64,000 nucleotides of DNA. Source: Sphingomonas sp. PP-CE-1A-559 (GTDB lineage Bacteria > Pseudomonadota > Alphaproteobacteria > Sphingomonadales > Sphingomonadaceae). Every line of letters starts with the position of its first letter. Position 1 is the first letter of the stretch. Below the pieces are notes generated by a model. It had not been told where the DNA came from, made no database searches, and worked only from the letters and a program-made list of their open reading frames with translations. Of this stretch, positions 1 to 7,856 are shown one piece after another. The position numbers were made by a program, and so were the translations under genes. The DNA lies in assembly GCF_004340965.1 (NCBI RefSeq), contig NZ_SLYA01000003.1, forward strand, positions 620,001-684,000. The letters run 5' to 3'.

Positions 1-59
1 CGATAGCGCGACGAGTACCACAGGAACCTCTGGCCGCGCCTCGCATTCAGACGATCGGT

Positions 60-227
60 TCAGCTCGAGTGTTCGACGACCCAGCCTGCCGGCGTACTCC
101 GCATCGATTTCCTGCAATAGCGGCAGATGCTCGTATCCGCGCCGCGACCCTTGAAGACGGTGTGTCTGCGAGACCGACGATGTATCCCGATCATGCATTT
201 GGCACGTCCGATAAGTCTCTGAAACAT
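60..227 (-). CDS. small Cys-pair (zinc-ribbon-like) protein, 55 aa
   Basis: This short minus-strand frame starts at ATG 227 and stops at TGA 62-60. A strong Shine-Dalgarno (AAGGAG) lies seven bases before the ATG. The product is very basic at its N-terminus (RLIGRAKC, IHRRSRR) and carries a central ICRYCRKSM motif followed by GWVV. That layout (an early Cys, a CxxC, then a C-terminal G-W-V-V) resembles small sphingomonad proteins of unknown function with one knuckle that may bind zinc. The role is unknown. Support is the ribosome site plus the motif pattern; the family link is from memory and not searched. Confidence 0.6.
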   Translation of the reverse strand: MFQRLIGRAKCMIGIHRRSRRHTVFKGRGADTSICRYCRKSMRSTPAGWVVEHSS

Positions 228-529
228 CGCGATCTCCTTGATCGCAACGTAACGCCCGACGGGACGCCCGCGATTAAATTCGCGGTCATCCAGGTCCCGA
301 AATAGAACATTCGCGCTCGTGATCCACAGGCAACGACGAGCCCAGATTGCCCCTCTTATTCAGCACCGAGCGAGTTTCTCCTCCCACCCAGCCCGGCCCG
401 CGCTGCGTTATTTCGGATCCGATGCTGCCATTGCCGATCATCCCAAATCGACGGGGATGACCTTGTTTCGGACTGGCGGCCAAACATGCTTCATGGCTTG
501 CTTACCAATCCGCGCTACGGATCACCGCC
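228..529. other. intergenic stretch with no gene seen
   Basis: About 300 bases between the divergent 55-aa gene and the ICMT-like gene. It must hold both promoters. I see no convincing reading frame, hairpin terminator or repeat of the families found elsewhere. Positions 1-59, downstream of the small gene, also show nothing I can name. Confidence 0.5.
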
Positions 530-1804
530 ATGGATCACGACGCTCAGCTTGCCGGTACGGCCGGGACCGACCCTCGTCCGCGGTCGGCGGTCAGTCACGG
601 CGCGGGTCTGTCGGGACTCGTCGGGGTGCTTGTCTGGATCGGGTTGGCGCGACACTACGGCATGGACGGGCCCTATTCGGCGCTCGTCAACGTCGGCGCC
701 TGCGGACTGCCGATGATCGTCTGGTCTTTGCTGGTCGACAAGGTTCATCGCAATCCCAGTACCGGGATCGACTGGTCGGCCGCCAAGCTCTGGCGCGAAA
801 CGCTGGACCTGAGCCTGACCAAGCTCGCCGGGCTGTGGGCGACCTGGGCAGGGATCGCGGTGATCTACGGTGCCGGGCGGTTTTATTGGGAAGGCAATTT
901 CGCGTTCGCGATGTGGTGCTTCACCAACGCCGCGCCGATCTTGTTCGTCGCGTCGATCCCGTATGTCCTTTGGATAGACCGCTATCTCGTCGAGCCGCGT
1001 GATGGCGCATGGCATCTCGGCGCGTGGCTGACCGGGCAGGCGGGTGTCGACCGCGAGGCGATCTACGGCCATCTGCGCGCCTGGGGGGTGAAGACGTTCT
1101 TCCTCGCCTTCATGCTCGCGATCGTCCCGCCGGGCTTCGGTAACTTCGTCCGCGGCGACGTCGCGTCGGTGCTGCGTGATCCGGTCGCGCTGTCGGGCTG
1201 GCTGGTGACGTTGATGTTCCTGATCGACGTGGCATTCGCGACGGTCGGCTATCTGCTCACGTTCCGCCCGCTCGATTCACACATCCGCAGCGCCAATCCG
1301 TTCGCCGCGGCCTGGATGCCGGCGCTCATGTGCTATCCGCCGTTCATCCTGATGACGACGGGCGGCCCGCTCGATTATCATCCGGGCACGTCGGACTGGG
1401 CATACTGGGTCCAGGGGCATCCGATCCTGCTCGCGCTGATCGGTGCGATCCTGGTCGGACTGACCGCGATCTATGCCTGGGCGACGATGGCATTCGGGTT
1501 CCGCTTCTCGAACCTGACCAATCGGGGAATCCTGACGCATGGTCCCTATGCGGTGTCGCGCCACCCGGCGTATCTGTCGAAGAACCTGTTCTGGTGGATC
1601 TCGACGATCCCGGTGCTGACGCTGGGCAGCATGGTCGATGCGGCGCGCGCCACGCTGCTGATGGCGGCGGTCAGCGGGGTGTATTACTGGCGCGCGAAGA
1701 CCGAGGAGCGGCATCTGAAGCTCGACCCGGACTATCGCGTGTATTTCGACTGGATGTCGCGCAACGGCCTGGTGCCGCGGTTGTTCGCAAGGTTGCGCGG
1801 CTAA
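530..1804 (+). CDS. ICMT/PEMT-like integral membrane methyltransferase, 424 aa
   Basis: This polytopic protein has many hydrophobic segments from residue 25 onward. Its C-terminal third (about residues 330-415) looks like the isoprenylcysteine carboxyl methyltransferase / phospholipid methyltransferase fold, with GPYAVSRHPAYLSKNLFWW followed by a short EERHLKLDPDYRVY segment. In that family the RHPxY motif and the downstream acidic E-E region line the S-adenosylmethionine site. The N-terminal two thirds is longer than in minimal ICMT proteins and holds extra membrane spans. The substrate is unknown; prenylated cysteine is unlikely in a bacterium, and a lipid or small molecule is more plausible. 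The start at ATG 530 is the first in frame. It stands alone, convergent with gshA. Confidence 0.75.
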   Translation: MDHDAQLAGTAGTDPRPRSAVSHGAGLSGLVGVLVWIGLARHYGMDGPYSALVNVGACGLPMIVWSLLVDKVHRNPSTGIDWSAAKLWRETLDLSLTKLAGLWATWAGIAVIYGAGRFYWEGNFAFAMWCFTNAAPILFVASIPYVLWIDRYLVEPRDGAWHLGAWLTGQAGVDREAIYGHLRAWGVKTFFLAFMLAIVPPGFGNFVRGDVASVLRDPVALSGWLVTLMFLIDVAFATVGYLLTFRPLDSHIRSANPFAAAWMPALMCYPPFILMTTGGPLDYHPGTSDWAYWVQGHPILLALIGAILVGLTAIYAWATMAFGFRFSNLTNRGILTHGPYAVSRHPAYLSKNLFWWISTIPVLTLGSMVDAARATLLMAAVSGVYYWRAKTEERHLKLDPDYRVYFDWMSRNGLVPRLFARLRG

Positions 1805-1914
1805 TCCCCCTCCCGCTTGCGGGAGGGGTTAGGGGAGGGGCTAACCTATGCCGTGGACCGGATCGCTCGCGGCCAAGCCCTCCCCCGACCCCTCCCATAA
1901 ACGGGAGGGGAGCA
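1805..1914. repeat. family F palindromic repeat pair
   Basis: Two inverted G/C-rich units, CCCTCCCGCTTGCGGGAGGG and a partner ending in CCCATAAACGGGAGGGG, are joined by GGGAGGGGCTAAC-like arms. It fills the gap between the convergent ICMT-like gene and gshA. A second copy lies at 44941-45056. It could act as a bidirectional terminator, but there is no T-run. Confidence 0.75.
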
Positions 1915-1915
1915 G

Positions 1916-3289
1916 TCAGAAGCTGGCTTCGTCGTAGACCTTTGACACGTCGCCGTTCCACGCGCCGTGATAGCGCTCCAACAGCACTTCGGCGGGCACC
2001 TTGCCGCTCCGCACGATCTCCCGCAGCGGATCGAGGAACCCGCTTTCATTGTCGCCCGCCCGATTGAACCGCGCGCGGGCCGACAGCCCGGCGCCGGCGA
2101 TGTCGAGCACTTCGCCAGCGATATCGCGCAGCTTGCCGCCGCCGGCGATCGGCGCATTCATACCCAGCTTCGGCACCGCATCGCGCAGAGCCTGGCGCTC
2201 GTCGATCGTCCAGTCCTTGACCAGGTCCCATGCCGCATCGAGCGCACCCTGATCGTACAGCAACCCGACCCACAGGGCGGGCAGTGCACAGATCCGGTTC
2301 CACGGCCCGCCATCCGCACCACGCATCTCGAGGAACGTCTTCAACCGCACCTCGGGGAATGCCGTCGACAGGTGATCGGTCCAGTCGTCGAGCGTGGGCT
2401 TCTCGCCCGGCAGCACCGACAATTCACCCTTCAGGAAGTCGCGGAACGACAGCCCGGCGGCGTCGATATATTTCCCTTCGCGGTAGACGAAGTACATCGG
2501 CACATCGAGCGCATACTCGGCGTAGCGCTCGTACCCGAAGCCATCCTCGAACACGAACGGCAGCATGCCGGTGCGATGCGGATCGGTGTCCGACCAGATA
2601 TGGCTGCGATACGACAGCATGCCGTTGGGCTTGCCCTCGGTGAACGGCGAGTTCGCGAACAGCGCGGTCGCCAGCGGCTGGAGCGCGAGGCCGACGCGGA
2701 ATTTCTTCACCATGTCGGCCTCGGACGCATAATCCAGGTTCACCTGGATCGTGCAGGTCCGCAGCATCATGTCGAGCCCCATGCTGCCGACGCGCGGCAT
2801 GTGCCGCAGCATGATCGCGTACCGCCCCTTGGGCATCGTCGGCAGTTCCGCGCGCGTCTTGTCCGGCCACATGCCGAGCCCAAGGAAGCCGATGCCGAGC
2901 TTTTCGCCCGCCGCCTTCACCTGCTCCAGATGACGCCCGGTCTCGGCGCAGGTCTCATGCAACGAGTCGAGCGGCGCTCCAGAGAGCTCGAACTGACCCG
3001 CGGGCTCCAGGCTGATGCTGCCGTCGGGACCCGACATGGCGATGGCGTTTCCGCCCTCCATGACCGGCTTCCAGCCATATTGCTCCAGTTCGCCGAGCAA
3101 CGCGCGGATGCCGCTCGGCTCGTCATAGGACGGCGCATGATGGTCGCCGTTCGCATAGACGAACTTCTCGTGCTCGGTGCCGATCCGCCACGCATCCTTC
3201 GGCTTTTCGCCGCCCGCGAAGCTGGCGATCAACTGGTCGCGCGACTCGATCGTCGGGCTGGTCTTTTTCGGAGCGGGAATCGTCGTCAT
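1916..3289 (-). CDS. gshA: glutamate-cysteine ligase, plant/alphaproteobacterial type, 457 aa
   Basis: Catalyses ATP-dependent joining of L-glutamate and L-cysteine, the first and limiting step of glutathione synthesis in the cytosol. The protein is full length for the plant-type class (about 450-460 residues). It shows WRIGTEHEKFV near residue 35, GGNAIAMSGPDGSISLEP with the GQFELSG motif around residues 80-105, and MLRTCTIQVNLDY around 185. These are hallmark segments of this class and differ from the E. coli GshA class. Start at ATG 3289 (MTTIPAPKK). The rsmE stop lies 73 bases upstream on the same strand, so the two may be cotranscribed. The 3' end abuts repeat family F. A glutathione reductase gene lies at the far end of the window. 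Confidence 0.95.
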   Translation of the reverse strand: MTTIPAPKKTSPTIESRDQLIASFAGGEKPKDAWRIGTEHEKFVYANGDHHAPSYDEPSGIRALLGELEQYGWKPVMEGGNAIAMSGPDGSISLEPAGQFELSGAPLDSLHETCAETGRHLEQVKAAGEKLGIGFLGLGMWPDKTRAELPTMPKGRYAIMLRHMPRVGSMGLDMMLRTCTIQVNLDYASEADMVKKFRVGLALQPLATALFANSPFTEGKPNGMLSYRSHIWSDTDPHRTGMLPFVFEDGFGYERYAEYALDVPMYFVYREGKYIDAAGLSFRDFLKGELSVLPGEKPTLDDWTDHLSTAFPEVRLKTFLEMRGADGGPWNRICALPALWVGLLYDQGALDAAWDLVKDWTIDERQALRDAVPKLGMNAPIAGGGKLRDIAGEVLDIAGAGLSARARFNRAGDNESGFLDPLREIVRSGKVPAEVLLERYHGAWNGDVSKVYDEASF

Positions 3290-3362
3290 CGCCGCGCCTT
3301 ACGCGCCGATGAACGAGGGTGCTAGAGGGTATCCGGACCAATCGGTAGCAATGTCGTTTCGA

Positions 3363-4112
3363 TCATTCGCCGCGCCAATCTCCCGCTGCCGCCATCCACA
3401 AGGCAACGGCGGCACCTGCCGCGGTTTCAGCGCGAAGAATCCGCGGCCCCAGCCCGATGCCGACCGCGTTCGGATGCGCGCGAATCGCCTCGCGCTCGTC
3501 GACATCGAAGCCGCCTTCGGGCCCGATCAGGATTGCCGCCGGTCCCGGTCGTGCCCGCATCGCTTCCAACGCCGGCACGCCGCCGGTCTCGTCGGCAAAG
3601 AACAGCGCGCGATCCCCAGGCCAGTCGCGCAGTAACGCGGCGAGCTTCACAGGCTCGGCAACCTCGGGCAGCGCGGTGCGCCCGCATTGCTCGGCCGCCT
3701 CGATCATCTGCGTGCGGAGGCGCTCGGTATTGGGCCTGTCGACTATCGTCCGCCGGGTGACCACCGGGACCAGCCGCGCGACGCCAAGCTCGCATGCCTT
3801 CTCCGCCATCCAGTCGACCCGGCCCTTCTTGAGCGGCGCGGCGCAGAGCCAAAGATCGGGCACGTCCTCGCGCGGCCGCAGCAACTCGGTGATGTCGAGC
3901 ACCAGATCGCGCTTGCCGACGCTCGCCGCGACGCCGAGCCATTCGCCGGTCCTATCGTCGAACAGCTTCACCGGATCGCCGATCTTCATCCGCATTACTC
4001 CGACGAGATAATGCGCCGCGGGGCCATCGACATGGAGCGGACCAGCCGAGAGCGGCGTATCGACGAACAGGCGCGGCGTGGACTGCGGCGGCCAGGCTGG
4101 GGTTGCAGGCAT
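3363..4112 (-). CDS. rsmE: 16S rRNA (uracil-1498-N3)-methyltransferase, 249 aa
   Basis: A SPOUT-superfamily methyltransferase that methylates U1498 of 16S rRNA using S-adenosylmethionine. The C-terminal half has the diagnostic ILIGPEGGF motif and, further on, LGPRILRAETA, the trefoil-knot SAM site. The N-terminal PUA-like part begins TPRLFVDTPL and includes HYLVGVMRMK. I take ATG 4112 (MPATPAW) as the start. The frame stays open to 4193, but those extra 27 residues are translated from a palindromic repeat (4129-4320) and do not look like protein. Length fits the family (about 240-250). It lies just upstream of gshA on the same strand. Confidence 0.93.
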   Translation of the reverse strand: MPATPAWPPQSTPRLFVDTPLSAGPLHVDGPAAHYLVGVMRMKIGDPVKLFDDRTGEWLGVAASVGKRDLVLDITELLRPREDVPDLWLCAAPLKKGRVDWMAEKACELGVARLVPVVTRRTIVDRPNTERLRTQMIEAAEQCGRTALPEVAEPVKLAALLRDWPGDRALFFADETGGVPALEAMRARPGPAAILIGPEGGFDVDEREAIRAHPNAVGIGLGPRILRAETAAGAAVALWMAAAGDWRGE

Positions 4113-4128
4113 AAGCGCCGCCCTAGCA

Positions 4129-4320
4129 AATCCTCCCCGGCACGGGGAGGGGGACCAGCGAAGCTGGTGGAGGGGGGCTTCCACAGGCGTCACGCTAGCG
4201 TTCAGCGTCTTCCACCAGGGTTGCGGCGCGTGTTGCGCATTCCGCCAGCATCACGCACGCGGCGATCCCCCTCCACCCTTCGCCGATGGCGAACGGTCCC
4301 CCTCCCCGTGCCGGGGAGGA
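4129..4320. repeat. family E palindromic repeat pair
   Basis: Arms TCCTCCCCGGCACGGGGAGG (left) and CCTCCCCGTGCCGGGGAGGA (right) are inverted copies. Each has a companion inner segment (GACCAGCGAAGCTGGTGGAGG and CCCTCCACCCTTCGCC). It lies immediately upstream of rsmE and is followed directly by a family C pair. Confidence 0.75.
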
Positions 4321-4333
4321 TGGCACTTCTCGC

Positions 4334-4438
4334 TCCCCTCCCTGGAAGGGAGGGGCTGGGGGTGGGGTGGCTCGGAATTGCCGGCACGTCCGCCAAGCAG
4401 CCGACCCACCCCCGACCCGTCCCTTCCAGGGAGGGGAG
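4334..4438. repeat. family C palindromic repeat pair
   Basis: An inverted pair of CCCTCCCTGGAAGGGAGGGG units, each with a G- or C-rich tail (GCTGGGGGTGGGG and CCCACCCCCGACCC). Other copies are at 15925-16038 and 17885-17998. All three sit between genes. Confidence 0.8.
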
Positions 4439-4473
4439 AAGATTAGCGCTTCCGGTAAACGCAAAAACTCAGA

Positions 4474-4635
4474 TCACCGCTTCCGCCGCGCCCACATTTT
4501 TCGCGCGATCACCCAAGCCACAACCAACACCACAACCCCAAGGATCAACACCCCCGCGACTGCCCCGGCGACGCGAAAAATCCCCCAGAACAAGGCCTCG
4601 ACAAAGCGGCCGACCGCCACCGAAAGGCCGATCAT
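4474..4635 (-). CDS. small single-span membrane protein, 53 aa
   Basis: Starts at ATG 4635 (MIGLSVAVGR); a longer in-frame start at 4665 is less likely. It has an amphipathic N-terminus, one long hydrophobic segment (about residues 24-44) and a basic tail (ARKMWARRKR), predicting one membrane span with a cytoplasmic C-terminus. No family is recognised. It is divergent from ubiA, with 82 bases between starts. The membrane profile and positive tail support a real gene, but the short length keeps confidence moderate. Confidence 0.55.
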   Translation of the reverse strand: MIGLSVAVGRFVEALFWGIFRVAGAVAGVLILGVVVLVVAWVIARKMWARRKR

Positions 4636-4717
4636 GCTGGAGGGTCCGAACGCGTCACGCCCCACCGGTACCCGGCAAAGGCTTGCGCGCCAAACCCCGT
4701 CTTCCTACGCCCCCATC

Positions 4718-5674
4718 ATGCAGACCAAGCCGAGCCACGCTGAAATCGTCCCCGACAGCGAACACCGAGGGTTGGTCGGCCGCCTCCCGCCAACCCTCCG
4801 CGGCCTCGCGCTGCTAGCGCGGTTCGACCGCCCGATCGGCTGGTGGCTGCTGTTCTGGCCCGGCGCCTGGGGCGTCGCGCTCGCCGGTGGCGCGCCCCCT
4901 TGGATCGAAGGCTCACGATGGGACCTGATCCTCTGGCTCCTCCTCGGCAGCATCGCGATGCGCGGCGCCGGCTGTGTGTTCAACGACATCGTCGACCGAG
5001 ACCTCGACGCGCAGGTCGCGCGCACCCGCGCCCGGCCGATCCCCAGCGGGCTCGTCTCGATCAAGCTCGCCTGGATCTGGCTCGTCGCGCTCTGCCTGAT
5101 CGGCTTTGCGGTCCTCCTGCAACTCACCTTCTTCGCCGCGGTCGTCGCGCTCGCCAGCCTCGCCCCCGTCGCCGCCTACCCGTTCATGAAGCGCATCACC
5201 TGGTGGCCGCAGGCATGGCTCGGCATCGTCTTCTCCTGGGCGCTCCTGGTCGGCTGGAGCGACATCGCAGGCGGCCTCGATACGCCGATGTGGCTGCTCT
5301 ACGCCGGCTCGATCGCGTGGGTGATCGGCTACGACACGATCTACGCGCTGCAGGACCGCGAAGACGACGCGATGATCGGCGTCCGCTCTTCCGCGCTCCG
5401 CATGGGCAGTCACGTCAAAGCCGGCGTCGGCATCTTCTACGTCGCCGCCGTCGCTCTATGGGCCGCAGCGTTCTGGCAAGTCCGCCCCGACCCGCTCGCG
5501 ATCGCCGCGCTCGTCCCCGTCGCGCTCCACCTCGCATGGCAGGTCGTCACGCTCAAACCCGACACGCACGAAGGCGCCGGCACCGCCGCGCTCGCCCGCT
5601 TCCGCGCGAACCGTTTCGCCGGACTGCTCATGTTCCTCGCCTGCGTGGTTGTCGGCACGAGCCTGCATCCCTAA
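4718..5674 (+). CDS. ubiA: 4-hydroxybenzoate polyprenyltransferase, 318 aa
   Basis: Membrane prenyltransferase that attaches the polyprenyl tail to 4-hydroxybenzoate in ubiquinone synthesis. Both aspartate-rich motifs are visible: NDIVDRDLDAQVARTRARP, which binds the prenyl diphosphate through magnesium, and DTIYALQDREDDA in the second half. There are about eight or nine hydrophobic helices and the RFDRPIGWWLLFWPG N-terminal signature. Start chosen at ATG 4718 (MQTKPSHAEI), because upstream in-frame sequence runs through intergenic repeats. pmbA starts 9 bases after its stop, so the pair is probably one transcript. Confidence 0.93.
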   Translation: MQTKPSHAEIVPDSEHRGLVGRLPPTLRGLALLARFDRPIGWWLLFWPGAWGVALAGGAPPWIEGSRWDLILWLLLGSIAMRGAGCVFNDIVDRDLDAQVARTRARPIPSGLVSIKLAWIWLVALCLIGFAVLLQLTFFAAVVALASLAPVAAYPFMKRITWWPQAWLGIVFSWALLVGWSDIAGGLDTPMWLLYAGSIAWVIGYDTIYALQDREDDAMIGVRSSALRMGSHVKAGVGIFYVAAVALWAAAFWQVRPDPLAIAALVPVALHLAWQVVTLKPDTHEGAGTAALARFRANRFAGLLMFLACVVVGTSLHP

Positions 5675-5683
5675 CTCGCTGAT

Positions 5684-7030
5684 ATGCTGACCCCAGACCA
5701 AGCCCGCGACCGCGCCCACGACATCGTCCAGCGCGCGAGGGCGGCGGGCGCCGACGCCGCCGACGCGGTCTTCGCCGCCGACGCCGCGCTCGACGTGTCG
5801 ATCCGCCTCGGTAAGCTCGAGGACATCGGCCGCTCCGAAAGCGAAGACCTCGGCCTGCGCGTGTTCGTCGGCCAGCGTTCCGCCAGCGTCTCCACCTCCG
5901 ACCTATCGACCGCCGCGATGGATGCGCTGGTCGAACGCGCGGTGGCGATGGCGCGTGAAGCACCGGAAGATCCCTGGGCCGGCCTAGCCCCCGCCGACCG
6001 CCTCCTCCACGGTATCACGCCCATGCTCGGCCTCGACGATGGTGGCGAAGCCAGCCCCGAGCAACTCCGCGACGCCGCGCTTGAGGCCGAGGACGCCGCG
6101 CGCGCCGTCCCCGGCGTCTCGAACAGCGAAGGCGGTGGCGCCAGCGCCTCGCGCAGCGTCTGGGCACTCGCCACCAGCCACGGTTTCGCCGGCGCCTATG
6201 CCGCGACCGGCTACGGCGTATCAGCCAGCGTCCTCGCAGGCGAAGGCGGCAACATGCAGCGCGATTACGCGCACAGCAGCGCCCGCCTCCGCGCGCATCT
6301 CGAATCGCCCGAAGCGATCGGCCGCCGCGCCGGCGAACAGGCGGTCGCGCGGCTCAATCCCGGCCGCCTCGTCAGCGGGCCGACGACGATCGTCTACGAC
6401 CGCCGCGTCGGCGGATCGCTCGTCGGCCACATGCTCGGCGCGATCTCCGGCCAGGCGATTACGCGAAAGACCAGCTTCTTGCTCGACTCGCTCGGCAGCC
6501 AAGTGTTCGCGCACGGCATCACCATCCGCGACGATCCGCACCGCCCGCACGGCCTGCGCTCGCGCCCGTTCGATGGCGAAGGCCTGCCCGTCTCGCCGAG
6601 CGACATCATCGAGGACGGCATGCTCGAACGCTGGCTGCTCGATTCCGCCTCGGCGCGGCAACTCGGCCTCGAACCGACCGGCCATGCTGCGCGCGGTGTC
6701 GGCGGCGGGCCCGGCGTTTCCACCAGCAACGTGTTCATGGAGCCGGGCCACGTACCCCTCGAAACGCTGATCGCCGACATAGAGTCGGGCGTCTACGTCA
6801 CCGAACTGATGGGCGGCGGCGCGAACGGCGTGACCGGCGACTACAGCCGTGGCGCAGCGGGTTTCCGTATCGAGAACGGCCAGATCACCACGCCGGTCGC
6901 CGAGTTCACGATCGCCGGCAACGTCAAGGACATGTTCCTCGCGATGACCCCCGCCAACGACCTCGAATTCCGCTACGGCGTCAACGTGCCGACGCTGCGC
7001 GTGGAGGGCATGACGGTGGCGAGTGGCTGA
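5684..7030 (+). CDS. pmbA: TldD/PmbA family metalloprotease-like protein (TldE), 448 aa
   Basis: Member of the TldD/TldE family. In the known E. coli complex, TldD carries the metal site and PmbA (TldE) is the partner subunit; together they process peptides such as microcin B17 precursors and CcdA. Here I see SIRLGKLEDIGRSESEDLGLRVF near residue 40, the GHMLGAISGQAI segment near 245, and the C-terminal ELMGGGANGVTGDYSRGAAGF block typical of PmbA. No HExxxH is seen, which fits PmbA rather than TldD. Length fits (about 445-450). No tldD lies in the window. It is downstream of ubiA and just ahead of the phosphatase gene. Confidence 0.9.
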   Translation: MLTPDQARDRAHDIVQRARAAGADAADAVFAADAALDVSIRLGKLEDIGRSESEDLGLRVFVGQRSASVSTSDLSTAAMDALVERAVAMAREAPEDPWAGLAPADRLLHGITPMLGLDDGGEASPEQLRDAALEAEDAARAVPGVSNSEGGGASASRSVWALATSHGFAGAYAATGYGVSASVLAGEGGNMQRDYAHSSARLRAHLESPEAIGRRAGEQAVARLNPGRLVSGPTTIVYDRRVGGSLVGHMLGAISGQAITRKTSFLLDSLGSQVFAHGITIRDDPHRPHGLRSRPFDGEGLPVSPSDIIEDGMLERWLLDSASARQLGLEPTGHAARGVGGGPGVSTSNVFMEPGHVPLETLIADIESGVYVTELMGGGANGVTGDYSRGAAGFRIENGQITTPVAEFTIAGNVKDMFLAMTPANDLEFRYGVNVPTLRVEGMTVASG

Positions 7031-7085
7031 GCGGCGGCCCAGTTCTGGGCGATTCCCGGAGCGGTCGCCGACATGGCTGCGGGCA

Positions 7086-7850
7086 ATGGCGGACGCGGTA
7101 GCGAGTATCGCCGCAGAGGCCGGCGCGATGGCGCTCGACCGCTTCGACACCGATTTCCAGCGCTGGGAAAAGACTCCCGGCAGTCCGGTCTGCGAACTCG
7201 ACATCGCGATCGACCGGATGCTCAAGGCGCGGCTGTCGACCCTTCTCCCGGAAGCCGGCTGGCTGTCCGAGGAAACCGCCGACAACGCCGACCGCCTCGC
7301 CCACGACCTGCTCTGGGTCGTCGACCCGATCGACGGAACGCGGGACTATATCCGCGCCAGGCCCGGCTGGTGCGTCTCGGTCGCGCTGGTCGACCGCGGC
7401 AAGCCGGTGATCGGCATCCTCGAAGCCCCCTCCCGCGACGAGCGCTGGCACGCGGTGGCGGGGCAGGGCGCAACCCGCAACGGCGTGCCGTTAAAGGCCG
7501 GAAACCGAACCGACTTCCCCGGTAGCCGCACGCCCGTCGACGCCCTCCCCAAAGCCGACCGAGACCTCGTCATGGTCCACAAACCCAATTCGATCGCGCT
7601 ACGCATAGCCATGGTTGCCGCCGACGAAGCCGACCTCGTCGCCACGCTGCGCTGGGGCAACGAATGGGACATCGCCGCCGCAATCCTCGTCGCGAGCGAA
7701 GCGGGGGCGGTGGTGACCGATGCACTGGGCGCACCGCTGATATTCAACAAGCCGCGCCCGCAGGCGTTCGGCGTGCTGACCGCGACTCCCGGCATTCACG
7801 CCGCTGCGGTCGCGCGCCTGGCGGATCGAGCCCGCGCGATCAACGGCTAG
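7086..7850 (+). CDS. inositol-monophosphatase superfamily phosphatase (CysQ-like), about 254 aa
   Basis: Magnesium-dependent, lithium-sensitive type phosphatase. Metal-site motifs are present: LSEETADN, WVVDPIDGTRDYI and WDIAAAILVASEAG. The arrangement and the KTPGSPVCELDIAID start fit 3'(2'),5'-bisphosphate nucleotidases (CysQ), which clear PAP made in sulfate assimilation; inositol phosphatase activity cannot be excluded. I chose ATG 7086 (MADAVASIAAEAG) because it matches the usual N-terminus. A GTG at 7023, overlapping the pmbA stop, would add 21 residues and is the main alternative. It is cotranscribed with pmbA by position. Confidence 0.85.
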   Translation: MADAVASIAAEAGAMALDRFDTDFQRWEKTPGSPVCELDIAIDRMLKARLSTLLPEAGWLSEETADNADRLAHDLLWVVDPIDGTRDYIRARPGWCVSVALVDRGKPVIGILEAPSRDERWHAVAGQGATRNGVPLKAGNRTDFPGSRTPVDALPKADRDLVMVHKPNSIALRIAMVAADEADLVATLRWGNEWDIAAAILVASEAGAVVTDALGAPLIFNKPRPQAFGVLTATPGIHAAAVARLADRARAING

Positions 7851-7856
7851 TGCCGG

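Noticed and set aside
69-305. Plus-strand 78-codon frame at the left edge
   Set aside because: No ribosome site or protein-like pattern, and it overlaps the better-supported minus-strand Cys-pair gene.
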